Assembly: GCA_018882485.1 (NCBI GenBank)
Contig: VERU01000192.1
Location: 1 to 5,676 of the forward strand
Direction of reading: 5' to 3'
DNA: 5,676 nucleotides
DNA from: Rhodoferax sp.
Lineage (GTDB): Bacteria; Pseudomonadota; Gammaproteobacteria; Burkholderiales; Burkholderiaceae_C
Positions 1 through 5,652 of the stretch are shown in pieces (within the stretch, counting starts at the first letter, position 1; the number at the start of each line of letters is the position of its first letter). The notes below the pieces were generated by a model. It searched no databases, was not told where the DNA came from, and was given only the letters and a program-made list of their open reading frames with translations. The position numbers and the translations under genes were made by a program.

Positions 1-4
1 TGCG

Positions 5-784
5 ATGCCCTTCGCGGTCACGGCACTTCCGGTGTTGCTGAGCCTGCTGCGATCCCGACCGTCCGGATCTGCGGCCAACTGGCTGCGGGCCGGTTGGGGC
101 GAGTTGGGCGCAGCCTGGCAGGTCTTCCTGCTCCAGCAACCCTGGGTGCTGCTGCCGCCGCGCGTGCGGCTGGGACGGCAGGACCGGATTGCGGTGCTGT
201 TGGTTCACGGCTACGGCTGCAACCACCGGGTTTGGGATGGACTGGCCCGCAGGCTCGATGAGGCCGGTCACAGCGTGCTGAGCGTCGACCTTGAGCCGCT
301 GTTCTGCAGCATCGACGATTACGCCCTGCGGATCGACGAGGCGGTGTCGGTACTGTGCCGCGCCAGCGGTGCCCATCAGGTCGCCCTGGTTGGACACAGC
401 ATGGGGGGTCTGGCGATACGGGCTTGGCTGCGCCGGTTCGGCCACCATCGGGCGGCCGTCGTGTTGACGCTGGGTACGCCGCACGCTGGGACTTACATGG
501 CGCGCGGTGCGCCCACCACCAACGGCCGGCAGATGGACTGGCAGAGCCCCTGGTTGCAGGCCCTGGCAGCGGGCGAAGGCCCCGGTACGCGACGTCTGAT
601 GCATCTGGCCTGGACCCACGAGGACAACATCGTGTTCCCTCAGGACCAGCAGTGCCTGGACGGGGCATCGCAGGTCCGGTTCGAAGGTATCGGCCATCTG
701 CAAATGACCCGCGATCCCGACGTCGCCCGCTGGATCCTGAACGAGCTGGCCGGGGTACCGACCCAGGCCAATCACAGCCCGTGA
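5..784 (+). CDS. alpha/beta hydrolase, lipase-like (probably 5'-truncated by the window edge)
   Basis: This is a serine hydrolase of the alpha/beta fold, probably acting on an ester or lipid; the substrate cannot be told. Visible are the strand-plus-oxyanion motif VLLVHGYG (residues 64-71), the nucleophile elbow GHSMGG with Ser132, a lipase-type TLGTPHAGT (155-163), and plausible catalytic partners Asp207 (in THEDNIV) and His231 (in GIGHLQM). The catalytic core is therefore complete. The frame stays open to the first bases of the window, and the first ATG lies only 5 bases in. Related lipases that I know from Burkholderiales carry a hydrophobic N-terminal anchor before the region resembling residues 25-50, so the true start may lie upstream. 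The stop overlaps the GTG start of chrA1 (GTGA), which suggests co-transcription and coupled translation. The family assignment is firm; the start and the biological role are not. Confidence 0.85.
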   Translation: MPFAVTALPVLLSLLRSRPSGSAANWLRAGWGELGAAWQVFLLQQPWVLLPPRVRLGRQDRIAVLLVHGYGCNHRVWDGLARRLDEAGHSVLSVDLEPLFCSIDDYALRIDEAVSVLCRASGAHQVALVGHSMGGLAIRAWLRRFGHHRAAVVLTLGTPHAGTYMARGAPTTNGRQMDWQSPWLQALAAGEGPGTRRLMHLAWTHEDNIVFPQDQQCLDGASQVRFEGIGHLQMTRDPDVARWILNELAGVPTQANHSP

Positions 785-1437
785 ACAACCCCGAACGATC
801 CGAGACGGCAGCGACGGGCCAAGCCGCGTGTACAGCCTCAGACGGGGTTCCACACGAGGCCGTCATCGCGCCCGGGCCGGGTTCCCTGCGCGAGCTGTTC
901 TGGTCCTTCACCCTGCTGGCCCTGCAAGGATTTGGCGGTGTCCATGCCGTGGCGCAGCGGGAACTGGTGGACAACCGTCGCTGGCTCACCCGGGAAGCCT
1001 TCATCGAAGACTGGGCGGTGGCGCAGATCATGCCCGGTCCCAACGTGGTCAACCTCTCGATCATTCTGGGGGAACGCTATTTCGGCTTGCGCGGGGCGGC
1101 CATGGCACTGGCCGGCATGCTCGCGCTGCCCATTCTGATCCTGTTGACCATGGCAGCCCTGTACGGCAGCGTGCAGCACCAGCCCGCGGCCCAGGGTGCG
1201 CTGCGCGGGATGGCAGCCGTCGCTGCAGGTTTGATCACGGCAACCGGCCTCAAACTGATTCCAGCCCTCCAGGCCAACGTCATGGGGCCCTGGGTCAGCG
1301 CAGGCGTCGCCGCCCTCACCTTTATGGCCATTGCGTGGTTGCGCCTGCCGCTGGCGGCCGTGTTGCTGGTACTGGGCACAGTGGCCTGCGGATGGGCTTT
1401 CCGGAGCCTGGGCCATCGCCCGTCCGATTCGGCATGA
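781..1437 (+). CDS. chrA: chromate transporter, N-terminal-type half (short-chain ChrA)
   Basis: This is an inner-membrane protein of the CHR family. In characterised members it exports chromate, but many homologues have not been tested for this substrate. The protein has 218 residues with one ChrA domain. Family signatures are the FGGVHA segment (51-56), RRWLT (66-70), AQIMPGPN (81-88) with Asn91 following, then hydrophobic stretches around 105-128, 143-162, 172-186 and 188-205. The first 35 residues are polar and poorly conserved in appearance. The GTG at 781 is chosen because it overlaps the hydrolase stop by four bases and no other start precedes the conserved domain. No strong Shine-Dalgarno is visible, which fits coupled translation. 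It pairs with the next gene: short ChrA proteins usually come as two adjacent half-size genes of opposite membrane topology. No chrB-type regulator is in the window, so a role in chromate resistance is an inference. Confidence 0.9.
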   Translation: MNNPERSETAATGQAACTASDGVPHEAVIAPGPGSLRELFWSFTLLALQGFGGVHAVAQRELVDNRRWLTREAFIEDWAVAQIMPGPNVVNLSIILGERYFGLRGAAMALAGMLALPILILLTMAALYGSVQHQPAAQGALRGMAAVAAGLITATGLKLIPALQANVMGPWVSAGVAALTFMAIAWLRLPLAAVLLVLGTVACGWAFRSLGHRPSDSA

Positions 1438-1469
1438 CACCGCGTGTCGACCTTTGCAACCGGTACTGA
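1434..1469 (+). promoter_or_regulatory. possible coupling minicistron between the two chrA genes
   Basis: An ATG at 1434 overlaps the chrA1 stop as ATGA and opens an 11-codon frame (MTPRVDLCNRY) that ends with TGA at 1467-1469, two bases before the ATG of chrA2. The 34-base gap between the chrA genes is thus bridged exactly by a tiny reading frame in a third phase. Ribosomes ending chrA1 could restart here, terminate, and restart at chrA2, which lacks a visible Shine-Dalgarno. This could be chance in a short spacer; nothing suggests that the peptide itself has a function. Confidence 0.25.
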
Positions 1470-1471
1470 CC

Positions 1472-2056
1472 ATGATCCAGGTTGATTGGCTGGCACTGCT
1501 GACCCATTTCCTGTCGCTGTCTCTGTTGGCGGTCAGCGGAGCCATCAGCACGGCCCCCGACATGCACCGGTTCCTCGTCGCCGAACGGCAGTGGCTCACC
1601 GACGGCCAGTTCAGCTCGTCGATTGCCCTGGCCCAGGCCGCACCAGGCCCGAACGTGCTGTTTGTGGCCCTGCTGGGCTGGAATGTAGGCATGAATGCGG
1701 GCGGCGGACTCGGCGCCGGCCTGGCGGCCTGGGACACCGGTCTGCTGGGGATGCTGATCGCCATGGGCGGGATGATCGGTCCGAGCACGGTGCTGACCTA
1801 CACGGTGGCCCGTTGGGCCCGGCGAAACCGCCACCTGAGGGCCGTGCGCGCCTTCAAACAGGGCATGGCACCGATGGTGGTCGGGTTGCTGCTGTCCACC
1901 GGTTGGCTGCTGACCCTGGGCCATGGGGCCCGCCTGGATAACGCACCGCTGTGGCTGCTGAGCCTGGCGTCCGCCCTGCTGGCCTGGCAAACCCGTCTTC
2001 ATCTGCTTGGGCTGCTGGGTGCCGGAGCCGCCCTGGGCGCCATGGGCTGGGTCTGA
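1472..2056 (+). CDS. chrA: chromate transporter, C-terminal-type half (short-chain ChrA)
   Basis: This is the second half-size CHR-family membrane protein, of 194 residues, presumably forming the transporter with the product of the preceding gene. It shows the family pattern in diverged form: SGAISTAPDMHRFLVAERQWLT (two joined segments, 22-43) and ALAQAAPGPN (52-61), followed by glycine-rich hydrophobic stretches (about 62-110) and further membrane segments at about 130-150 and 158-192. AQAAPGPN here replaces AQIMPGPN of the partner. The ATG at 1472 is chosen because the protein then starts directly before the first conserved segment and has the usual length of a half transporter. The preceding bases offer no good Shine-Dalgarno, so expression may depend on translation of the upstream gene. 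Its stop lies 8 bases from the stop of the convergent rlmB gene, with no terminator hairpin between them. Confidence 0.9.
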   Translation: MIQVDWLALLTHFLSLSLLAVSGAISTAPDMHRFLVAERQWLTDGQFSSSIALAQAAPGPNVLFVALLGWNVGMNAGGGLGAGLAAWDTGLLGMLIAMGGMIGPSTVLTYTVARWARRNRHLRAVRAFKQGMAPMVVGLLLSTGWLLTLGHGARLDNAPLWLLSLASALLAWQTRLHLLGLLGAGAALGAMGWV

Positions 2057-2064
2057 CTCCGGCA

Positions 2065-2835
2065 TCAAGCGCTGCGCTGGCGCAAGGCCTCGTACAGGCA
2101 GATGCCACTGGCCACAGACACGTTCAGGCTCTCCACCGCACCCCGCATGGGGATGCTGACCAGCTCGTCACAGGTTTTGGCAGTGAGTTGGCGCAAACCC
2201 GATCCCTCGGCCCCGAGCACCAGGGCAACCGGGCCTTTGAGATCGGTCTGGTAGATCGTTCTGGGGGCCGTGTCGGTCGTACCGACCACCCAGATGTTGC
2301 GCTCCTGGAGTTCTCCCAGCGTTCGCGCCAGATTGGTCACCATGAAATACGGTACGGTTTCGGCCGCACCGCTGGCCACCTTGGCGACGGTCGCATTGAT
2401 GCCCGCCGCGTGGTCTCGCGGGGCGATCACGGCGTGGACTCCAGCGCCATCGGCCACCCGCAGGCAAGCCCCCAGGTTGTGGGGGTCGGTCACCCCATCC
2501 AGCACCAGCAGCAGCGGCACGGGCGATCCCGTCGCGCCCCCGGGGGAGGTGGCCTCCTCCAGCCCGTCGAGCACATCGTCGAGCGAGCGGGCTGCCGGCA
2601 TGTCCAGCACCCGGGCAACGACTCCCTGGTGACCGTGGTTGCCGCACAGCCGGGCCAGCCGCAGGCCGTCGGACTCGATGAGGCGCACGCCGCTGGGTCG
2701 GACCCGGTCTAGAAACTGGCGCATTCGGGCATCGCGACGTGCCAGGTCCACATGGATCTCGACCACGGACTCGGGCGCCACCTTGAGGCGGACACCCACC
2801 GCATGGAAGCCGAACAGGATGCGAGGCGTAGACAT
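2065..2835 (-). CDS. rlmB: 23S rRNA (guanosine-2'-O-)-methyltransferase RlmB, SpoU/TrmH family
   Basis: RlmB is a cytoplasmic SPOUT enzyme that uses S-adenosylmethionine to methylate the 2'-OH of G2251 (E. coli numbering) in the 23S rRNA peptidyl-transferase P loop. The protein has 256 residues, close to the 243 of E. coli RlmB. The N-terminal substrate-binding domain begins with ILFGFHAV (6-13). The three SpoU motifs are all present: motif 1 around LDGVTDPHNLGACLR (112-126; Asn120, Arg126), motif 2 LVLGAEGSGL (205-214; Glu210), and motif 3 IPMRGAVESLNVSVA (228-242; Asn238, Ser240). The knotted catalytic domain is therefore complete. A start further upstream in the frame would add 27 low-complexity residues overlapping the ABC gene; the ATG at 2833-2835 is preferred because MSTPRILFGFHAV matches the usual RlmB N-terminus. 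It follows the ABC ATPase gene by 7 bases, so the two are probably co-transcribed and coupled. Confidence 0.95.
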   Translation of the reverse strand: MSTPRILFGFHAVGVRLKVAPESVVEIHVDLARRDARMRQFLDRVRPSGVRLIESDGLRLARLCGNHGHQGVVARVLDMPAARSLDDVLDGLEEATSPGGATGSPVPLLLVLDGVTDPHNLGACLRVADGAGVHAVIAPRDHAAGINATVAKVASGAAETVPYFMVTNLARTLGELQERNIWVVGTTDTAPRTIYQTDLKGPVALVLGAEGSGLRQLTAKTCDELVSIPMRGAVESLNVSVASGICLYEALRQRSA

Positions 2836-2836
2836 G

Positions 2837-2851
2837 GCCGGATTATCCGGC
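2837..2851 (-). promoter_or_regulatory. stop-codon hairpin between the ABC ATPase gene and rlmB
   Basis: The junction holds a 15-base dyad, GCCGGAT-T-ATCCGGC on the plus strand. In the minus-strand mRNA it folds as a 6-bp stem GCCGGA/UCCGGC with UAA in the loop. That UAA is the stop codon of the ABC ATPase gene, and the AUG of rlmB lies one base past the stem. It occupies the place where a Shine-Dalgarno would sit. A ribosome finishing the upstream gene would melt it, so a coupling role is plausible but inferred. Confidence 0.35.
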
Positions 2852-3520
2852 GGTCCTGACGCGCCCCGCCTCGATGGTGATACAGCGGCTGCAGCGGCCC
2901 GCGATGGCGCGGTCATGAGTCACCAGCACCAGCGTGGTGCCCAGCTCCTGGTTCAGGGAGAACATGAGCTGCATCACGGTTTCGCCGGTGGCGAAATCCA
3001 GGCTGCCGGTCGGTTCATCGGCCAGCAGCACCTCGGGGTGAACCACGAAAGCACGGGCCAGCGCGACCCGTTGCTGCTCACCACCGCTCAGCACCTTCGG
3101 GTAATGGCCCAGGCGCTCGCCCAGACCGACCCGCTGCAGCATGGCTGCCGCAGCCGGCTTGGCGTCACGACGATTCGCCAGTTCCAGAGGCAGCATCACG
3201 TTTTCGAGGGCCGTCAGGTTGCCGAGCAACTGAAAGCTCTGGAACACGAAGCCCACCTTCTGGGCGCGAAGCGCCGCACGCGCATCCTCATCCAAGGCGA
3301 ACAGATCCTGGCCGGCCAGCCGGACCGTTCCGCGGGTGGGCCGATCCAGGCCGGCCATGATGGACAGCAGCGTGCTTTTGCCCGAACCGGACGCCCCCAC
3401 GATGGCCACCGTTTCCCTGGGCTGCAAGGAAAAATCGATATCGCGCAAAATATCGAGTGTTCCGCCCGAGTCGGTGACGGACTTGAACACATGCTCGACG
3501 GAAATGATGGATTCAGACAT
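2843..3520 (-). CDS. ybbA: ABC transporter ATP-binding protein, YbbA/LolD-MacB type
   Basis: This is the ATPase of an ABC system of the LolD/MacB/YbbA class, which work with FtsX-like membrane proteins to move or extract lipoproteins and other envelope substrates. The 225 residues hold a single complete nucleotide-binding domain: Walker A GASGSGKST (42-50), Q-loop Gln94 in FVFQ, signature LSGGEQQR (144-151), Walker B VLLADEP (164-170), D-loop SLD (173-175) and H-loop His202. The insert after the Q-loop (SFQLLGNLTALENVMLPLEL) is typical of this class. The ATG at 3518-3520 is chosen for the standard N-terminus MSESIISVEHV and for a possible Shine-Dalgarno AGGGA 10 bases upstream. Divergent pairing with tesA matches ybbA of other Proteobacteria, and this is the basis for the symbol. 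The FtsX-like permease (ybbP) normally expected downstream is absent; rlmB takes its place. The partner is therefore unknown from this window. Confidence 0.9.
   Translation of the reverse strand: MSESIISVEHVFKSVTDSGGTLDILRDIDFSLQPRETVAIVGASGSGKSTLLSIMAGLDRPTRGTVRLAGQDLFALDEDARAALRAQKVGFVFQSFQLLGNLTALENVMLPLELANRRDAKPAAAAMLQRVGLGERLGHYPKVLSGGEQQRVALARAFVVHPEVLLADEPTGSLDFATGETVMQLMFSLNQELGTTLVLVTHDRAIAGRCSRCITIEAGRVRTAG
3435..3456. promoter_or_regulatory. A+T-rich inverted repeat inside the ABC ATPase gene, upstream of tesA
   Basis: The 22-base dyad TCGATAT-N8-ATATCGA lies in an A+T-rich island (about 3426-3457) that stands out from the G+C-rich surroundings. It falls in codons for residues 22-29 of the ABC ATPase and 62 bases before the tesA ATG, where a tesA promoter or operator would be expected because the two genes have no spacer. 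I could not fit a convincing -35/-10 pair, and the encoded DILRDID itself produces part of the repeat, so this is only a candidate. Confidence 0.25.
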
Positions 3521-4187
3521 GACGCGATTGTCCCTGTTGCGGCGCCACTGTACCCGCGCCCTGCTGGGGCTGCTCATGGTGGGGTCAAGTGCCCATCGGG
3601 CTTGGGCGATCGCGGGTGCACCTTCGAACGGCACGACCTGGCTGGTGCTGGGTGATTCACTGAGCGCGGAATATGGTTTGCGTCGGGGCAGCGGTTGGGT
3701 GGCCTTGCTGCAGGCCCGGCTGAAGACCGAAAACAAGCCGGTGCAGGTGGTCAACGCCAGCATCAGCGGTGAGACCACATCGGGCGGACGATCGCGGCTG
3801 TCGGCCCTGCTGGCGCAGCATCGCCCCGCCGTGGTGGTGATCGAACTCGGCGGCAACGACGCACTGCGCGGCCTGCCGCTATCCATGACCGAACAGAACC
3901 TGGAACAGATGACGCAGACAGCCCAGCAAGCGGGCGCCCGCGTCCTGCTGGTGGGCATGCAGGTTCCCCCCAACTACGGGCGGGACCATGCCGAGCGTTT
4001 CGCGGCCGTGTTCGCCAGGGTGGCGCGTAGGCGGCAGGCGGCCCTGGTGCCTTTCCTGCTGGCGGGGGTCGCCGACACGCCCGACGCTGTCCGATTGTTC
4101 CAGGCGGATCGCATCCACCCCACCGAAGCGGCGCAAGCCCGCATGCTGGACAACGTCTGGCCGGAACTTCGCAAGCTCGCGAAATGA
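3519..4187 (+). CDS. tesA: GDSL-family esterase / lysophospholipase, TesA-like, exported
   Basis: This is a periplasmic SGNH hydrolase of the TesA family (thioesterase I / lysophospholipase L1 / arylesterase), which cleaves acyl thioesters and esters. The 222 residues begin with a signal peptide: basic MTRLSLLRRHCTR, hydrophobic ALLGLLMVG (14-22), and a likely cleavage after AWA near residue 30. The mature part shows block I LVLGDSLSAEYG (42-53; nucleophile Ser47), block II ISGETTSGG (82-90; Gly84), block III GGNDALRG (111-118; Asn113) and block V DRIHP (197-201; Asp197 and His200), so all SGNH residues are present. The start at 3519 gives a good signal peptide and a gatgga sequence at Shine-Dalgarno distance; ATGs at 3504 and 3507 would add only four or five residues. 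The start codon overlaps that of the divergent ABC gene. The stop overlaps the selU start by four bases. Preferred substrate is not predictable. Confidence 0.93.
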   Translation: MTRLSLLRRHCTRALLGLLMVGSSAHRAWAIAGAPSNGTTWLVLGDSLSAEYGLRRGSGWVALLQARLKTENKPVQVVNASISGETTSGGRSRLSALLAQHRPAVVVIELGGNDALRGLPLSMTEQNLEQMTQTAQQAGARVLLVGMQVPPNYGRDHAERFAAVFARVARRRQAALVPFLLAGVADTPDAVRLFQADRIHPTEAAQARMLDNVWPELRKLAK

Positions 4188-5242
4188 GCCTGGCCATACT
4201 GGACGCCAGCGAGGCGCTGCAGCAGCTGGACCGGTTCGGTACCGTGATCGATGCCCGCAGTCCGGCCGAATTCGCGCTCGACCACCTGCCAGGCGCTCTC
4301 AACTGGCCGACCCTGAACGACGATGAGCGCCGCGTCGTGGGCACTGTGTACAAGCAGGTGGGGCCTTTCGATGCCCGCAAACTCGGCGCTGCCATGGCGG
4401 CACGCAACATCGCCGGGCACATCGAACGCGAACTGACGGATACCCGTAAGGACTGGGCGCCTCTGGTCTACTGCTGGCGCGGTGGCAAACGCAGCGGTTC
4501 GCTGGCCCTGGTGCTGGACCAGATCGGGTTCCGGGTCACGCTGCTCGAAGGGGGCTACAAGGCGTTTCGATCCGCTCTGGTGAAGGACGTGGGCGAGCGG
4601 ATCCGTTCCTTGTCATTGCGGGTGATCTGCGGCACCACCGGATCCGGCAAAACGCGGTTGCTGCAGGCCCTGCGAACCCGCGGTGCCCAGGTGATCGACC
4701 TGGAGCAACTGGCCTGCCACCGAAGTTCCATCCTGGGCGCACTCCCCGGAACGCCGCAGCCCTCGCAGAAGCATTTCGAAATGCGGCTCTGGGATGCGCT
4801 GCGGCGTCTGGATCCTGACCATCCGGTGTACATCGAAAGCGAGAGCCGCAAGGTCGGCAACCTGACCGTCCCCGAGCAATTGGTGCAGGCCATGTGGCAA
4901 AGCCCGTGCCTGATGCTGCAGTTGCCGCAATCCGAACGCGTGGCGCTACTGCTGGAGGACTATCCGCACTGGGCCCGGCAACCCGATTTGCTGGCCACCC
5001 GGCTGGACGTGCTGACCGAACTCAAGGGCCGGGCGGTGGTACAGCGCTGGCAGGACCACCTCCGGGCCGGGGCCATCGCGGAGGTGGTGCAGGACCTGCT
5101 GGTGCAGCATTACGACCCCAGTTACCTGCAATCGACGCGCCGCCATTACCGGCAGCTCGATGCCGCCCTGACGATTGCACCCAGGGACCGTTCGATACAG
5201 TCCATGGACCTGTTGGCTCAACAGCTGCTCACGAATGGCTGA
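4184..5242 (+). CDS. selU: tRNA 2-selenouridine synthase (SelU/MnmH/YbbB)
   Basis: This cytoplasmic enzyme replaces sulfur by selenium in 2-thiouridine at the wobble position (U34) of the tRNAs for Lys, Glu and Gln, using selenophosphate; the reaction runs through a geranylated intermediate. The 352 residues contain an N-terminal rhodanese domain (about 1-135) with VIDARSPAEFALDHLPGALN (21-40) and the catalytic loop YCWRGGKRSGS (96-106). Cys97 coincides with the essential Cys97 of E. coli YbbB. A C-terminal P-loop domain follows, with Walker A GTTGSGKT (150-157), then IESESRKVG (217-225) and VPEQLV (229-234), all characteristic of this family. Length and motifs indicate a complete enzyme. The ATG overlaps the tesA stop (ATGA), so translation is probably coupled to tesA. 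Activity needs selenophosphate from SelD, whose gene is not in this window. Confidence 0.95.
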   Translation: MSLAILDASEALQQLDRFGTVIDARSPAEFALDHLPGALNWPTLNDDERRVVGTVYKQVGPFDARKLGAAMAARNIAGHIERELTDTRKDWAPLVYCWRGGKRSGSLALVLDQIGFRVTLLEGGYKAFRSALVKDVGERIRSLSLRVICGTTGSGKTRLLQALRTRGAQVIDLEQLACHRSSILGALPGTPQPSQKHFEMRLWDALRRLDPDHPVYIESESRKVGNLTVPEQLVQAMWQSPCLMLQLPQSERVALLLEDYPHWARQPDLLATRLDVLTELKGRAVVQRWQDHLRAGAIAEVVQDLLVQHYDPSYLQSTRRHYRQLDAALTIAPRDRSIQSMDLLAQQLLTNG

Positions 5243-5315
5243 AGGGCGGGCACATCCACGGCGCACCCCGAAGCAAACCCTCCGACACGCCGTCTGATCG
5301 AACCGCTGCGGCTTG

Positions 5316-5504
5316 TCAGCCGGGCCGGTTCTGATCCGGGTCCGCAGCGGCAGGGGGATCGACCGGGCTGTTTCCGTCCTCGGGCTCATCGTCGGCGGGC
5401 AGGCCGAGCTTGCGCTCCGCTTTCTGGCGCAACTTGTCTTCCTTTTTCTTCTTTTTCGCCAGTTCTTTCTGACGCTTTTCGTATCCGTAGTTGGGAGTGG
5501 CCAA
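5316..5504 (-). CDS. small lysine-rich conserved hypothetical protein, TTG start
   Basis: The 62-residue product starts MATPNYGYEKRQKELAKK and is dominated by Lys, Arg and Glu up to residue 32 (KKKKKEDKLRQKAERK), probably forming one highly charged helix. It ends in a disordered acidic and proline-rich tail (PADDEPEDGNSPVDPPAAADPDQ). I recognise this N-terminus from unnamed small proteins common in Beta- and Gammaproteobacteria, but no function is established that I know of. The start codon is TTG: the next in-frame codons upstream are CTC, CAT and AAG, then a TGA, so no ATG or GTG start can precede the conserved N-terminus. A GAAAG about eight bases upstream may serve as the ribosome site. 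It has no membrane segment or signal peptide. It converges with selU, with 73 bases between the stops. The lysine codons make a local A-rich patch on the coding strand. Confidence 0.75.
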   Translation of the reverse strand: MATPNYGYEKRQKELAKKKKKEDKLRQKAERKLGLPADDEPEDGNSPVDPPAAADPDQNRPG

Positions 5505-5550
5505 GAGATGCTTTCAGAAATAGGCTTTCAATGTAACACCATCGCGGCAC

Positions 5551-5578
5551 GGTGGCGCACCCCATGGGTGCAGCCGCC
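5551..5578. repeat. strong hairpin (12-bp interrupted stem)
   Basis: The inner arms are GCACCC (5557-5562) and GGGTGC (5566-5571) with loop CAT. They extend outward through GGTGGC (5551-5556) pairing with GCCGCC (5573-5578), with one T:G wobble and one bulged A at 5572. No T-run follows on either strand, so it does not look like an intrinsic terminator. It lies 47 bases upstream of the small minus-strand gene. Confidence 0.5.
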
Positions 5579-5585
5579 CGATCAG

Positions 5586-5602
5586 GTTCGGTTGGGCCGA
5601 AC
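5586..5602. repeat. short hairpin next to the larger one
   Basis: GTTCGG (5586-5591) and CCGAAC (5597-5602) form a perfect 6-bp stem around the loop TTGGG. It lies seven bases beyond the larger hairpin, so the two could stack in a single RNA. The GGTTCGG resembles part of a tRNA T-arm, but the other tRNA arms are missing. Confidence 0.4.
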
Positions 5603-5652
5603 GGAAGAGGGCGACGGCGGGGCTTCGCGCCAGCGCACCGTACCGCGGTAAG

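Noticed and set aside
18..1064. Long minus-strand open frame opposite the hydrolase and chrA1
   Set aside because: It is rich in Arg, Pro, Ser and Gly with no recognisable domain, as expected of the antisense of a G+C-rich gene; the plus strand holds well-supported families.
838..2068. Minus-strand open frames opposite the two chrA genes
   Set aside because: They encode low-complexity, Gln/Gly/His-rich sequence with no motif and lie wholly antisense to conserved membrane proteins.
1951..3655. Plus-strand open frames opposite rlmB and the ABC ATPase gene
   Set aside because: No family motif is visible, and the minus-strand genes carry complete SpoU and ABC motif sets.
5258..5293. Possible terminator hairpin ACGGCG/CGCCGT between selU and the small gene
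   Set aside because: The stem is only 6 bp with a 24-base loop and has no T-run on either side; a factor-independent terminator is not supported.
5586..5602. tRNA T-arm-like GGTTCGG sequence
   Set aside because: No acceptor, D or anticodon arms can be found at the proper distances on either strand.
5313..5651. Plus-strand frame with a very hydrophobic segment resembling a membrane protein
   Set aside because: The Leu/Phe run is the antisense of the lysine-rich stretch of the small minus-strand gene (AAG/AAA read as CTT/TTT); there is no other support.
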